Shown: positions 26,616 through 40,640 of the stretch, piece by piece
How the letters are laid out: each line of letters opens with the position of its first letter
How positions within the stretch are numbered: the first letter of the stretch is position 1
NCBI RefSeq assembly: GCF_002847285.1
Contig: NZ_CP025407.1
Coordinates: 4,124,501 to 4,188,500 of the forward strand
Source of the DNA: Streptomyces sp. CMB-StM0423
GTDB lineage: Bacteria; Actinomycetota; Actinomycetes; Streptomycetales; Streptomycetaceae
Length of the DNA stretch: 64,000 nt
Reading direction: 5' to 3'
Translations under genes and position numbers: made by a program
Notes under the pieces: model-generated
What the model saw: the letters and a program-made list of their open reading frames with translations, nothing else
What the model was told of the DNA's origin: nothing
Databases searched by the model: none

Positions 26616-28591
26616 CCACCCCTTACGCCGTTGCCTGCCGCCGCTTCCGCCGGTGCCTCGCCCGCCGGCCGTCGCTTCCGGTTCCGTACGATCACGAACG
26701 CGGCCCCCGCGCCGGCGAGCAGCACGCCACCCGCGATCCCGCCGGCGAGCGGCAGGACGGAGTCCGATGATTCCTCGTCCGCCCCGGCCCGCGCATCCTT
26801 CCCGCCTTTCCCGCCGTCCTCGCCGCCGCCCCCGTCGACGGCGGCGGCCGGTGCCCCGTGCCGCGGCCCCGACTTCTCCTGGCCCAGCACGTCGACGCGC
26901 AGCACGACGCCGATGGCCGTGTTCTGCGCGAACCGCGCGGCCTCGGGCCCCAGCGAGACCGACAGGTAGTACTCGCCGCCGCGGCGCACGGGCACGACCT
27001 CGGTGGCGGTCTCGTAGCGGTTCGTCCAACTGACCGGCACCGTACCGAGGTCGGCGGCCACGGGCTCACCGTAGTAGCTCCGGCTGCTGCTGAACGGTCC
27101 GTCGCCGACGACGGCGCGGCCGGGCGAGTAGAGGTCCGTGGCGGCGAAGCTGGAGACCCCGGCGGCGCCGTCGAGCGTGGGCTCGTTGGCGAACTCGACG
27201 CGGTAGCGGAGCTGCTGGCCCCAGCCGACCCCGACCTTGTAGAAGCGCGTCTGCGCGGGCAGCAGTTCGTCGCGCCAGACGCCGGGTCCGATCGCCTTCG
27301 CGTCGTTGAAGCCCGTACCGCCGGTGATGTCCTCCGGTTCTGAGGTGGGCAGTCCGGCGCCCTCGTCACCGGCCGGGCCGTAGTCGGTCTCGGACTGCGC
27401 GGGCGTGACGCCGGCGCGCAGCGGCTCCTCCTGGCCGACGGCCAGCTCCAGCGGCCAGCGGGCCCGGTCCGAGCCGGCGGCGCTGGTGCGGTGGACGCTG
27501 AGCAGGTAGCGGCCGGCGGCGTCGCAGGGCTCGCCGCCCTCGGCGCTGGGGATGCGGCTGACCGCGCCGGTCAGCGGCTGTGCGCCCTCGTCCTGCTCGA
27601 AGTGGCCGTCCCTGGCGTCGCACCGGGTGCCGTAGTCGTCGGTGGCGTGCAGCTCCAGCTCGATGCCGTCGCCGTACGCGACGGGCACACCCGGCTGCGG
27701 CACGGCGGTGACGCCGAAGTCGGCGGCGGAGGCGGCGTCCAGCTCGGCGGCGTACCACTTGGTCTCGCCCGCGCCGATGCTGTCGAGGTACTGGCCGGGC
27801 GCGACGTCCGCGGCGCCGCCGCGGCCGAGGCCGCCCTCGACCGGGTCGCCGCGGAAGCGGTAGCCGTCGGCGGAGAGGCGGGCGGCGCGCTGAAGCTGGC
27901 GGGCGAGCGCGTCGGCGTCGGGGGCGTCGTAGTACGCGCCGTGCCCCTTCTCCGCGATGCACTTCAGCTCGTCGCGGGCCCTGCCGCCGACCTGGAAGCC
28001 GACCGTGTCGATGCGCAGGGCGCCGAAGGCGCCGCCGGTCTCGCCGAGTTGCGCCGCGACCTCGCAGGGGTCGGGGGTGCCGCAGGTGTCCTCGCCGTCC
28101 GAGACGAGCAGGATGGAGCGGTGGCCGAGGGCGCCGGGCGGGCGCTCGGGGAGGTCCCGGGCAGCCTGCTGGAGCGCGTAGCCGATGGGGGTATCGCCCT
28201 TCGGCTTCACATCTGCTACGGCGTCCTTGATGCGGCCCCGGTCCAGCCCCTCGACGGGCACGGCGAGGCGGGTGTCGGTGCAGCCGCCGGCGCGGTCGGC
28301 GCCGTAGACGCGCAGGCCGGTCGGGTAGCCGTCGGGCAGGGCGTCGACGACGGTGCCGACGGCCGCGCGGGCGGACTCGATCCGGGTGGCGCCGGAGCCG
28401 TCGTCGTCGGCCATGGAGCCGGAGGAGTCCAGCACCATCACCAGGCCGCCGCCGGTCGGCGCGGGCTCAGCGGGTGCTGCGGGTGCAGCGGTCGCCGTAG
28501 GCAGCGGTCCTGCGCTCAGCGCGGCGGCGAGCGCCGCGGCGACGCCGGCGTACGCGGGCCGTCTCCGGCAGCCGCGGAGTATACGTTCCAT
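26609..28591 (-). CDS. VWA-domain type I membrane protein
   Basis: 660 aa. A signal peptide (about residues 1-37) leads to a von Willebrand A domain with an intact MIDAS: DSSGS at 55-59, a Thr in KGDTPIG and the Asp in SDGEDTC. The second half is the same ectodomain found in the neighbouring 499-aa protein. A C-terminal membrane segment and a basic cytoplasmic tail (RNRKRRP) follow. The ATG at 28591 has GGGGGGA upstream; the alternative ATG is 13 codons earlier. VWA/MIDAS domains bind protein ligands through a metal; the ligand here is unknown. Confidence 0.9.
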   Translation of the reverse strand: MERILRGCRRRPAYAGVAAALAAALSAGPLPTATAAPAAPAEPAPTGGGLVMVLDSSGSMADDDGSGATRIESARAAVGTVVDALPDGYPTGLRVYGADRAGGCTDTRLAVPVEGLDRGRIKDAVADVKPKGDTPIGYALQQAARDLPERPPGALGHRSILLVSDGEDTCGTPDPCEVAAQLGETGGAFGALRIDTVGFQVGGRARDELKCIAEKGHGAYYDAPDADALARQLQRAARLSADGYRFRGDPVEGGLGRGGAADVAPGQYLDSIGAGETKWYAAELDAASAADFGVTAVPQPGVPVAYGDGIELELHATDDYGTRCDARDGHFEQDEGAQPLTGAVSRIPSAEGGEPCDAAGRYLLSVHRTSAAGSDRARWPLELAVGQEEPLRAGVTPAQSETDYGPAGDEGAGLPTSEPEDITGGTGFNDAKAIGPGVWRDELLPAQTRFYKVGVGWGQQLRYRVEFANEPTLDGAAGVSSFAATDLYSPGRAVVGDGPFSSSRSYYGEPVAADLGTVPVSWTNRYETATEVVPVRRGGEYYLSVSLGPEAARFAQNTAIGVVLRVDVLGQEKSGPRHGAPAAAVDGGGGEDGGKGGKDARAGADEESSDSVLPLAGGIAGGVLLAGAGAAFVIVRNRKRRPAGEAPAEAAAGNGVRGGW

Positions 28592-28703
28592 GACAAGTCC
28601 CCCCTTGTTCTCCGCCATTTGCTCAAGCACCGTAGAACGTGTGCAGTAGCAAATAACAGGGGGCGGGTGTCACGGTCGTGCAACAGGGCCCCGGTCATGC
28701 CGA

Positions 28704-28766
28704 GGCCCCAGCCGCACCGCCGCGCAAGCGGCGGGGCCGGGGCCCAGAGCCGGCCCGGAACCGGGC
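28704..28766 (-). terminator. Hairpins downstream of the DLW-39 gene
   Basis: Two short GC-rich hairpins: CCGCCGC (28717-28723) with GCGGCGG (28728-28734) around a GCAA loop, and GCCCGG/CCGGGC at 28753-28766. They lie just after the DLW-39 stop. No U-tract. Confidence 0.4.
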
Positions 28767-28791
28767 GGCCCTGCTCGGAGCTCTCGCGTTC

Positions 28792-28926
28792 TCAGACGCC
28801 CGAAGAGGAGGGCACCGAGTCGGTGGCCTCCGTCCACAGGTCCTGCTCGGCGCGATCCGCCTGGATCTGGCGGTACACGAGAAGCCCGCCCAGAGCGGCC
28901 AATGCGATCAGGAACAGCTTCTTCAC
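28792..28926 (-). CDS. DLW-39 family small protein
   Basis: 44 aa. It starts KKLFLIALAALGGLLVYRQI, a single hydrophobic segment, and contains EQDLWTEATDSV, which gives this actinobacterial family its name. The GTG at 28926 sits behind GGACGAGG. The family is conserved near gyrA in streptomycetes and has no known function. Its size and one-pass nature suggest a regulatory or scaffold peptide at the membrane. Confidence 0.88.
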   Translation of the reverse strand: MKKLFLIALAALGGLLVYRQIQADRAEQDLWTEATDSVPSSSGV

Positions 28927-29094
28927 CGCGACCTCGTCCTTCCAGAGACATTGGACTACGAAGCCCGATGATACACAGCGCGTACGACACCGGAGCCGGG
29001 CTCGGGACCGTGGCACTAGGACCGCACTAGGACCTAAGTCCCCGCCCCGTTTCCATCCGGCGCCCGATCCGTACGGCCCTGTCCACCGCGCACG

Positions 29095-30618
29095 ATGACG
29101 GTCATGACCACGCCCGACGCCACCGACACGACCGACGCCGCGGACCCGGCGGCCCTGACGAAGACGACCGATCCGACCGCAGGCCCCCGGTCCCGCGACC
29201 CCGCCGCCGCACCGGCGGGCGTCGCGTCCGCGCCCCGGCTCTGGCCGGTGCTGCTCGCCTCGTACATCGGCCAGTTCCTCGTCGTCCTCGACGTCTCCGT
29301 CGTCAACGTCGCCCTGCCCAGCATGCGCGACGACCTCGCCCTCAGCGGCAGTGCGCTGCAGTGGGTCGTCAACGGCTACGCCCTCACCTTCGCCGGCTTC
29401 CTGCTGCTCGGCGGCCGGCTCTCCGACCTCTTCGGCCCCAAGCGCGTCTACCTCACGGGACTCGGCCTCTTCGCCGCCGCCAGCCTCGCCGGCGGGCTGG
29501 CGCAGAGCGACGCCGTGCTCATCACCGCCCGCGCCGCCCAGGGCGTCGGTGCCGCGTTCCTCGCGCCCGTCACCCTCTCCCTGCTGACCCGGGCGCTGCC
29601 CGAGGGCGCCGCCCGTACCCGGGCCATCGCCGCCTGGACGGCGGTCGGCGCCGCCGGCGGCGCGACCGGCGGGCTCATCGGCGGCGTGCTCACCGACCTG
29701 GCGTCGTGGCGCTGGGTGCTCCTGATCAACGTGCCGATCGGCCTCGCCGTGGGCGCCGTCGTCCTCGTCTGGCTGCGCGAGCAGCGCCGGGACACCGACC
29801 GCCCCGCCCTGGACCTCCCCGGCGCCGTGCTCGTCACCGGCGGCGTCGGCGCCGTGGCGTACGGCATCACCGAGACCGAGTCGGCGGGCTGGACCTCGGC
29901 CTCCGCGCTGCTGCCGCTGCTGGCCGGGCTCGCGGCGCTGGCGGGCTTCGTCGCCGTGGAGGCGCGCTCCGCGCAGCCGCTGCTGCCGCTGCGGCTGTTC
30001 CGCATCCGCGCGGTGGCCGTCGGCAACGTCGTCACGCTCGTCAGCATGGTCGGCGCCTTCGCCCTCTGGTACTTCCTCACCCTCTACATGCAGACCGTCC
30101 TCGGCTACAGCGCCATCCGCACCGGCCTGGCCTTCCTCCCGCACACCGCCGCGCTCATCATCGCCTCCCAGTTCGCGCCCCGGCTCTCGGCCCGCTTCGG
30201 CAGCCGCACGATGACGGTGGTCGGCGGGCTGCTCACGGGCGCCGGGTTCCTGTGGCAGGCGGCGGCGATGGACGCGGACGGCACCTTCGTCTCCGCGATC
30301 CTCGGCCCGGCCCTCCCGATGGCCGCGGGCCAGGCCATCCTGCTGGCGCTGCTGACCGACGTCTCCACCTCCGGCGTCGGCGAGCGGGACGCCGGCGGCG
30401 TCTCGGGCCTCGTCAACACCTCGCGCCAGATCGGCGCGGTGCTGGGCCTGGCGATCCTCGGGGCGGTCGCCTCCGCGGGCCACGGCGCCCCCGAGGACGG
30501 CTACGCCCGCGCCTTCCTGGCCGCCGGCATCATCACCGCCGCCTCGATGCTCCTGGTCCCCTTCCTCCCCCGCCCGGGCCGGCGGACCCGGCCGCACGCC
30601 GGGTCCGCAGCCGCATGA
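29095..30618 (+). CDS. DHA2-type MFS drug efflux transporter (EmrB/QacA family)
   Basis: 507 aa, about 14 membrane segments. Motifs include LDVSVVNVALPSM in the first segment, GGRLSDLFGPKR (motif A) and WRWVLLINVPIGLAVG, all typical of proton-driven multidrug exporters. The ATG at 29095 could be replaced by one at 29104. It lies between tRNA-Ile and DLW-39 on the strand opposite its neighbours. No TetR regulator is adjacent. The substrate cannot be predicted. Confidence 0.92.
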   Translation: MTVMTTPDATDTTDAADPAALTKTTDPTAGPRSRDPAAAPAGVASAPRLWPVLLASYIGQFLVVLDVSVVNVALPSMRDDLALSGSALQWVVNGYALTFAGFLLLGGRLSDLFGPKRVYLTGLGLFAAASLAGGLAQSDAVLITARAAQGVGAAFLAPVTLSLLTRALPEGAARTRAIAAWTAVGAAGGATGGLIGGVLTDLASWRWVLLINVPIGLAVGAVVLVWLREQRRDTDRPALDLPGAVLVTGGVGAVAYGITETESAGWTSASALLPLLAGLAALAGFVAVEARSAQPLLPLRLFRIRAVAVGNVVTLVSMVGAFALWYFLTLYMQTVLGYSAIRTGLAFLPHTAALIIASQFAPRLSARFGSRTMTVVGGLLTGAGFLWQAAAMDADGTFVSAILGPALPMAAGQAILLALLTDVSTSGVGERDAGGVSGLVNTSRQIGAVLGLAILGAVASAGHGAPEDGYARAFLAAGIITAASMLLVPFLPRPGRRTRPHAGSAAA

Positions 30619-30636
30619 GAGCGGCGGCATGACAAA

Positions 30637-30677
30637 GGCGAAGGGCGCCTCCTCGTCACGAGGAGGCGCCCTTCGCC
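30637..30677. terminator. Strong bidirectional hairpin after the MFS gene
   Basis: A perfect 19-bp stem (30637-30655 with 30659-30677) with a TCA loop. It lies between the MFS stop and the 3' end of tRNA-Ile on the other strand, and would serve both. Confidence 0.85.
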
Positions 30678-30685
30678 ATTTCCGG

Positions 30686-30759
30686 TGCGGCTACCAGGAC
30701 TTGAACCTGGGGCCTCATCCTTATCAGGGATGCGCTCTAACCGACTGAGCTATAGCCGC
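30686..30759 (-). tRNA. tRNA-Ile (anticodon GAT)
   Basis: 74 nt. Acceptor GCGGCTA pairs with TAGCCGC, discriminator A at 30686, anticodon loop TGATAAG giving GAT, T-arm CCAGGTTCAAGTCCTGG. No CCA encoded. It sits downstream of gyrA and the DUF3566 gene on the same strand, as in most actinobacteria. Confidence 0.98.
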
Positions 30760-30827
30760 GCGCTGCACAGAGATTACCCCACCGCCGAGCCGCGGCCCAA
30801 ATCGATAGCGGGTGTACCCGGCGGGCG

Positions 30828-31604
30828 CTACTCGTCCTCCGCCAGCGTGACCTCGATGCCGCCGACGAAGCCGGCGGAGAGGTTGTAGATGAACGCGCCC
30901 AGCGTCGCCAGCGCCGTGGCGAGGACCACGTCGATCAGCGCCACCACCGCCGTGAACCCGGCCACCCGGGGCAGCGACAGGAACGACTCCAGGTCGAAGC
31001 CGGCCGAGTCGTCCGAGCCGGTGGCCTCGCTGATCGTGCCGCCGACCGTGCTGAAGACGCCCATCGCGTCCAGCACCATCCACAGCACCGTCACCGCCAC
31101 GATCGTGCAGATGCCGAGCGCGATGGAGAGCAGGAAGCTGACCTTCATCACCGACCACGGGTCGGCCTTCGCGATCCGCAGCCGCGCCTTCCGGGTGCGC
31201 GGTACGGTGCTGGCGCCGGTACGCGACCTGCGTACCCCGGCGGCCGTCTGCTGCGCCTGCTCGTACGCCTGACCGCCGCGGCCCGCCGTGCGCCCCCCGG
31301 CGTGCCCGCCGCCGGCCACGCCGGCCGGCGGGGTGTACGCCTGCGGCGGGTGGTGCGGCGCCGGCGGGGCCCCGGGGGCGGCCGTCGGCGGGGGCATCGG
31401 GCCCTCGGGGGCACCGTCGTACGGATACGCGTGTGCTTGCGGGTCCTCCGCGCCGCCGACCCCGGCGGCAGCGGAGGCGCCGCGTCTGCGCCCGCGCCGG
31501 CCGCCGTGCCCACCGCCGGCGTCATCCGGACCTGGCGGGGGGTTCGGCTGCGCGTACCCCTCCGCCCTCGCCGGCCCGGCGCCGGCACCCGTGGCTCCAC
31601 TCAC
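30828..31604 (-). CDS. DUF3566 membrane protein
   Basis: 258 aa. A long low-complexity head (residues 1-130, Gly/Pro/Ala with basic patches) is followed by the DUF3566 domain with two membrane segments (about 153-180 and 215-245) and a PWSVMKVSFLLSIALGI block. The protein ends in an acidic LAEDE. The GTG at 31604 starts 3 bp after the gyrA stop, within a GAGGAG sequence, so translation is coupled to gyrA. The function is unknown; it is conserved after gyrA. Confidence 0.9.
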   Translation of the reverse strand: MSGATGAGAGPARAEGYAQPNPPPGPDDAGGGHGGRRGRRRGASAAAGVGGAEDPQAHAYPYDGAPEGPMPPPTAAPGAPPAPHHPPQAYTPPAGVAGGGHAGGRTAGRGGQAYEQAQQTAAGVRRSRTGASTVPRTRKARLRIAKADPWSVMKVSFLLSIALGICTIVAVTVLWMVLDAMGVFSTVGGTISEATGSDDSAGFDLESFLSLPRVAGFTAVVALIDVVLATALATLGAFIYNLSAGFVGGIEVTLAEDE

Positions 31605-31607
31605 GAC

Positions 31608-34235
<2,628 letters not shown>

Positions 34236-34339
34236 TGCGGGTCTTTTCTACCTTTTCGAAGAGGTCTCGAAGGCGGTCGGTCGCACCCGGGCGGGGACCC
34301 CGGGAAACCCGGGCGGGGGGCCGCCCGGGCGAGGCCGAC

Positions 34340-36760
<2,421 letters not shown>

Positions 36761-37339
36761 CTACCCGTACGTGTCCCCGGGGCCCTGGCTGCCCGGCGCC
36801 CGCAGCGGCCCGAAGCGCCGCCCGCCGCCCCCGGGACCCACCACTTTGATCAGCTTCACGGTGCCGTGGCCGAGCTCCTCGTTGAGCCGCGCCACCAACT
36901 GGGGCGCCAGCAGCCGCAACTGCGTCGCCCACGCCGTGGAGTCGCACTTCACCACGAGCACCCGCTCCTGCTCGTCGTACCGCTCGGGCGCGCAGTGCTG
37001 CGCCACCTCGGGACCGACGAGCTGCGGCCAGCGGCCCATCACGCCGCCCACCGCCGCCGGCGCCTCCCAGCCGCGCTCGGTGATCAGCCTGCTCACCGCG
37101 GCACCCAGCGGCAGCGGATCGCGGCCGTCGGCGCGGGCGCCCGAGCGCAGCCCGCCGCCGCGGCGGGCCTGCCGGCGCTGCTGCGCGGCCGCACCCCGCG
37201 CCCGGGCCTCCGCCCGCGCCGCCCGCAGGGCCACGCGCGCCAGGTCGACCCCGGAGGGCTCGGGAGCGGCGGGGGACTCCCCGGCCCCGGAGTCCGCGGC
37301 CGGGGCGTCGCTCTCGGGGCGTACGGGCTCCTCGCTCAT
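36761..37339 (-). CDS. dciA: DciA-like (DUF721) DnaB-loading-associated protein
   Basis: 192 aa. The C-terminal DUF721 domain (about residues 85-175) shows [16 protein letters not shown], then [31 protein letters not shown]. The N-terminal 80 residues are Ala/Arg/Pro-rich. DciA-type proteins help load the replicative helicase where DnaC is missing. The ATG at 37339 overlaps the recF stop by 4 bp. Position between recF and gyrB is the conserved actinobacterial one. Confidence 0.9.
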   Translation of the reverse strand: MSEEPVRPESDAPAADSGAGESPAAPEPSGVDLARVALRAARAEARARGAAAQQRRQARRGGGLRSGARADGRDPLPLGAAVSRLITERGWEAPAAVGGVMGRWPQLVGPEVAQHCAPERYDEQERVLVVKCDSTAWATQLRLLAPQLVARLNEELGHGTVKLIKVVGPGGGGRRFGPLRAPGSQGPGDTYG

Positions 37340-38469
37340 CCGCACTCCACCCGCCCGTCGGCCACCGTGAACCGCGCCCCCGCCAGCGCCCCCGGCACGT
37401 CCTCCGCCACCGCCGCCGTCACGAGCACCTGCTCGCCGGGCGCCACCAGCTCCGCCAGCCGCTCCCGCCGCCGCGTGTCCAGCTCCGCGAACACGTCGTC
37501 CAGCACCAGCACGGGCTCCCCGCCGCCCTCGCCGCGCAGCAGCTCGTACGACGCGAGCCGCAGCGCCAGCGCGTACGACCACGACTCCCCGTGCGACGCG
37601 TAGCCCTTCGCCGGCAACTCGCCCAGCTTCAGCACCAGATCGTCGCGGTGCGGACCGACCATCGTCACGCCCCGCTCGATCTCCTGCTTCCGCGCCTCCG
37701 CCATCGCCTCCAGCAGCAGCTCCGCGAACTCCTCGCGCGTACGCGCCTCCGCGAACCGGCCGCCCGCCGGCGACTTGTACTCGAACGCCGTCGGCCCGCC
37801 GCCCGGCGCCACCTGCTCGTACGCCTTGTCCACCAGCGGCTGCAGCACCGCGATCAGCTCCAGCCGCTGCGCCAGCAGCTCGGCCCCGGCCCGCGCCAGA
37901 TGCTGATCCCACACGTCCAGCGTCGACAGGTCGAGCTGCCGCCCGCCGTGCCGGCGCGCCATCGCGGCCGTCTTCAGCAGCGTGTTGCGCTGCTTGAGCA
38001 CCCGGTCGTAGTCGCTGCGCACCCCGGCCAGCCGAGGCGCCCGCGCCGTGACCAGCTCGTCGAGGAAGCGGCGCCGCTGGTCCGGGTCGCCCTTGACCAG
38101 CGCCAGGTCCTCCGGCGCGAACAGCACGGAGCGCAGCACGCCGAGCAGGTCGCGCGGCCGCACCTGCGACGAGCGGTTCAGCCGCGCCCGGTTCGCCTTG
38201 CCCGGGTTCAGCTCCAGCTCCACGAGCTGCTGCCGGCCGTCCTGCGTCACCGCGGCCCGTACCACCGCACGCGCCGCGCCCATGCGCACCAGCGGCGCGT
38301 CCGCGGACACCCGGTGGCTGCCCAGCGTCGCGAGATAGCCGACGGCCTCGACCAGGTTCGTCTTGCCCTGGCCGTTCGGCCCGACGAAGGCCGTCACCCC
38401 CGGGTCGAGGGGCACCTCCGCCCGCTCGTACGAACGGAAGTCGGCCAGCGAGAGATGAGTCACGTGCAT
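37336..38469 (-). CDS. recF: RecF DNA repair/recombination ATPase
   Basis: 377 aa. Walker [10 protein letters not shown] near residue 30, [23 protein letters not shown] (ABC signature region) and the Walker [12 protein letters not shown]. RecF binds gaps and helps load RecA at stalled forks. The ATG at 38469 begins [15 protein letters not shown], the family start. Confidence 0.98.
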   Translation of the reverse strand: MHVTHLSLADFRSYERAEVPLDPGVTAFVGPNGQGKTNLVEAVGYLATLGSHRVSADAPLVRMGAARAVVRAAVTQDGRQQLVELELNPGKANRARLNRSSQVRPRDLLGVLRSVLFAPEDLALVKGDPDQRRRFLDELVTARAPRLAGVRSDYDRVLKQRNTLLKTAAMARRHGGRQLDLSTLDVWDQHLARAGAELLAQRLELIAVLQPLVDKAYEQVAPGGGPTAFEYKSPAGGRFAEARTREEFAELLLEAMAEARKQEIERGVTMVGPHRDDLVLKLGELPAKGYASHGESWSYALALRLASYELLRGEGGGEPVLVLDDVFAELDTRRRERLAELVAPGEQVLVTAAVAEDVPGALAGARFTVADGRVECG

Positions 38470-38565
38470 GGCCCGACGCCGACCTCCCCAGGCACTCGGC
38501 CGATTCAGCTTCGATTCAGCTTGGGCGAACGGCGGGCCGGCGCTCCCGCCGGCCGCCCGGCAGAG

Positions 38566-39444
38566 CTACTTCTCCTCCTTGACCGCGTGGCCGCCGAACT
38601 GGTTCCGCAGCGCGGCGATCATCTTCATCTGCGGCGAGTCGTCCTGGCGCGAGGCGAACCGGGCGAAGAGCGACGCCGTGATCGCGGGCAGCGGCACCGC
38701 GTGGTCGATCGCCGCCTCCACGGTCCACCGGCCCTCGCCGGAGTCCTCCGCGTACCCGCGGAGCTTGCCCAGGTGCTCGTCGTCGTCCAGCGCCCGGACC
38801 GCCAGGTCCAGCAGCCAGGAGCGGATGACCGTGCCCTCCTGCCAGGAGCGGAAGACCTCGCGCACGTCGGTGACCGAGTCCGCGGCCTCCAGCAGCTCCC
38901 AGCCCTCGGCGAAAGCCTGCATCATCGCGTACTCGATGCCGTTGTGGACCATCTTCGCGAAGTGCCCCGCGCCGACCTTGCCGGCGTGGACGGCGCCGAA
39001 CTCGCCCTCCGGCTTCAGCGCGTCGAAGACCGGCTGCACCCGCGCCACGTGCTCGGCGTCGCCGCCGTACATCAGCGCGTAGCCGTTCTCCAGGCCCCAC
39101 ACGCCCCCGGAGACACCGCAGTCCACGAAGCCGATGCCCTTCGCACCCAGCTCCTCGGCGTGCTTCTCGTCGTCCGTCCAGCGCGAGTTGCCACCGTCCA
39201 CGAGCACGTCGCCGGGCTCCAGCAGCTCGGCCAGCTCGTCGACGGTCGACTGCGTGGCCGCGCCCGCGGGCACCATCACCCACACCACGCGTGGGGCGGG
39301 CAGCGCGTCCACAAGCTCCCGCAGGCTGTGGACATCGGCTCTGTCCGGGTGGTGGTCGTACCCCACGACGGTGTGGCCCGCGCGCCGGATGCGCTCACGC
39401 ATGTTCCCGCCCATCCGGCCGAGACCCACAAGACCGAGCTCCAT
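38566..39444 (-). CDS. gnd: 6-phosphogluconate dehydrogenase (decarboxylating), short form
   Basis: 292 aa, the short NAD-type form rather than the 470-aa enzyme. It has the Rossmann GLVGLGRMGGNM, DGGNS, GVSGGVWGLENGY and KMVHNGIEYAMMQA substrate-binding block. It makes ribulose 5-phosphate in the pentose phosphate route. I chose the ATG at 39444; the GTG one codon earlier is equally possible. Position between recF and dnaN is typical of Streptomyces. Confidence 0.95.
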   Translation of the reverse strand: MELGLVGLGRMGGNMRERIRRAGHTVVGYDHHPDRADVHSLRELVDALPAPRVVWVMVPAGAATQSTVDELAELLEPGDVLVDGGNSRWTDDEKHAEELGAKGIGFVDCGVSGGVWGLENGYALMYGGDAEHVARVQPVFDALKPEGEFGAVHAGKVGAGHFAKMVHNGIEYAMMQAFAEGWELLEAADSVTDVREVFRSWQEGTVIRSWLLDLAVRALDDDEHLGKLRGYAEDSGEGRWTVEAAIDHAVPLPAITASLFARFASRQDDSPQMKMIAALRNQFGGHAVKEEK

Positions 39445-39500
39445 CACTGCCCCTTCGTCCGTCTGTGCGTCCTATTCCCGGTCCGAGCCTACGCCGGACC

Positions 39501-40640
39501 TCAGCCGCTCAGCCGCACGGGCATGATCAGGTACTTGTACGCCTCGTCCGCCTCGGCGTCGAGCGCGGGCTTGCCGCTGAGCAGCGCCGGCTTCGTCGAC
39601 GTCGTGAACGAGAGCTGTGCCGCGGGCGAGTCGATCGCGCTCAGCCCGTCGAGGAGGAACAGCGGGTTGAAGGCGATCGAGATGTCGTCGCCCTCCAACT
39701 GCGCGTCCACCCTTTCCACAGCCTGTGCGTCGTCGCTCGACCCGGCCTCCAGGGTCAGCACGCCCTGCTCGAAGCTCAGCCGCACCGGCGTGTTCCGCTC
39801 GGCCACCAGCGCCACGCGCTTGACGGCCTCGACGAACGGCGGGGTCTCGATGACCGCCACCGAGTTGAACTCCGTGGGGAACAGCGTGCGGTACTTCGGC
39901 AGGTCGCCCTCGATCAGCCGCGTCGTCGTCCGCCGGCCGGCGCCCTCGAAGCCGATCAGGCCCTCGCCGGCACCGGCGCCCGACAGCGCGAGCGTCACGA
40001 TGTCCCCGCTGGTCAACGACTTGGCCGTGTCCAGGAGCGTCTTGGCGGGGACGAGCGCCACCAAGGAGGCGTCGGCGGTCTCCGGCTTCCACAGGAACTC
40101 GCGGACCGCGAAGCGGTACCGGTCCGTGGAGGCCAGCGTGACCGTGTCGCCCTCGATCTCGATGCGCACACCCGTGAGCACCGGCAGGGTGTCGTCCCGG
40201 CCGGCGGCGATGGCGACCTGCGCGACAGCGGCGGCGAAGACCTCGCCGGAGACCGTGCCGGTCGCGGTCGGCATCTCGGGCAGCGCCGGATACTCCTCCA
40301 CAGGCAGGGTGTGGAGTGTGAATCGCGAGGAGCCGCAGACCACGGTGACCCGGACGCCATCGGTGGAGATCTCCACGGGCCTGTTGGGAAGTGCGCGCGA
40401 GATGTCGGCGAGCAGCCGCCCGGAGACGAGGACGGTGCCGTCCTCCTCCACATCCGCCTCCACGGAGACGCGGGCGGAGACCTCGTAGTCGAAGCCGGAG
40501 AGGCTGAGCGTCCCGCCGTCCGCGCCGTCGGCCTTCAGCAGCAGCCCGGCGAGCACCGGCGCGGGCGGCCGGGCCGGGAGGCTGCGTGCTGCCCACGCCA
40601 CTGCCTCCGCGAGTACGTCGCGCTCCACCCGGATCTTCAC
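39501..40640 (-). CDS. dnaN: DNA polymerase III beta clamp
   Basis: 379 aa, three clamp subdomains. VKIRVERDVLAEAVAWAARSLP opens the protein and YKYLIMPVRLSG closes it, both standard. The GTG at 40640 follows GGAGGCGGT; a start at 40718 would extend into oriC and was rejected. Clamp for replication and repair polymerases. Confidence 0.98.
   Translation of the reverse strand: MKIRVERDVLAEAVAWAARSLPARPPAPVLAGLLLKADGADGGTLSLSGFDYEVSARVSVEADVEEDGTVLVSGRLLADISRALPNRPVEISTDGVRVTVVCGSSRFTLHTLPVEEYPALPEMPTATGTVSGEVFAAAVAQVAIAAGRDDTLPVLTGVRIEIEGDTVTLASTDRYRFAVREFLWKPETADASLVALVPAKTLLDTAKSLTSGDIVTLALSGAGAGEGLIGFEGAGRRTTTRLIEGDLPKYRTLFPTEFNSVAVIETPPFVEAVKRVALVAERNTPVRLSFEQGVLTLEAGSSDDAQAVERVDAQLEGDDISIAFNPLFLLDGLSAIDSPAAQLSFTTSTKPALLSGKPALDAEADEAYKYLIMPVRLSG

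Noticed and set aside
28927-30630. Upstream extension of the DLW-39 reading frame
   Set aside because: Low-complexity Glu/Arg/Gly translation antisense to the MFS gene; only the last 44 codons have a family match and a ribosome site.
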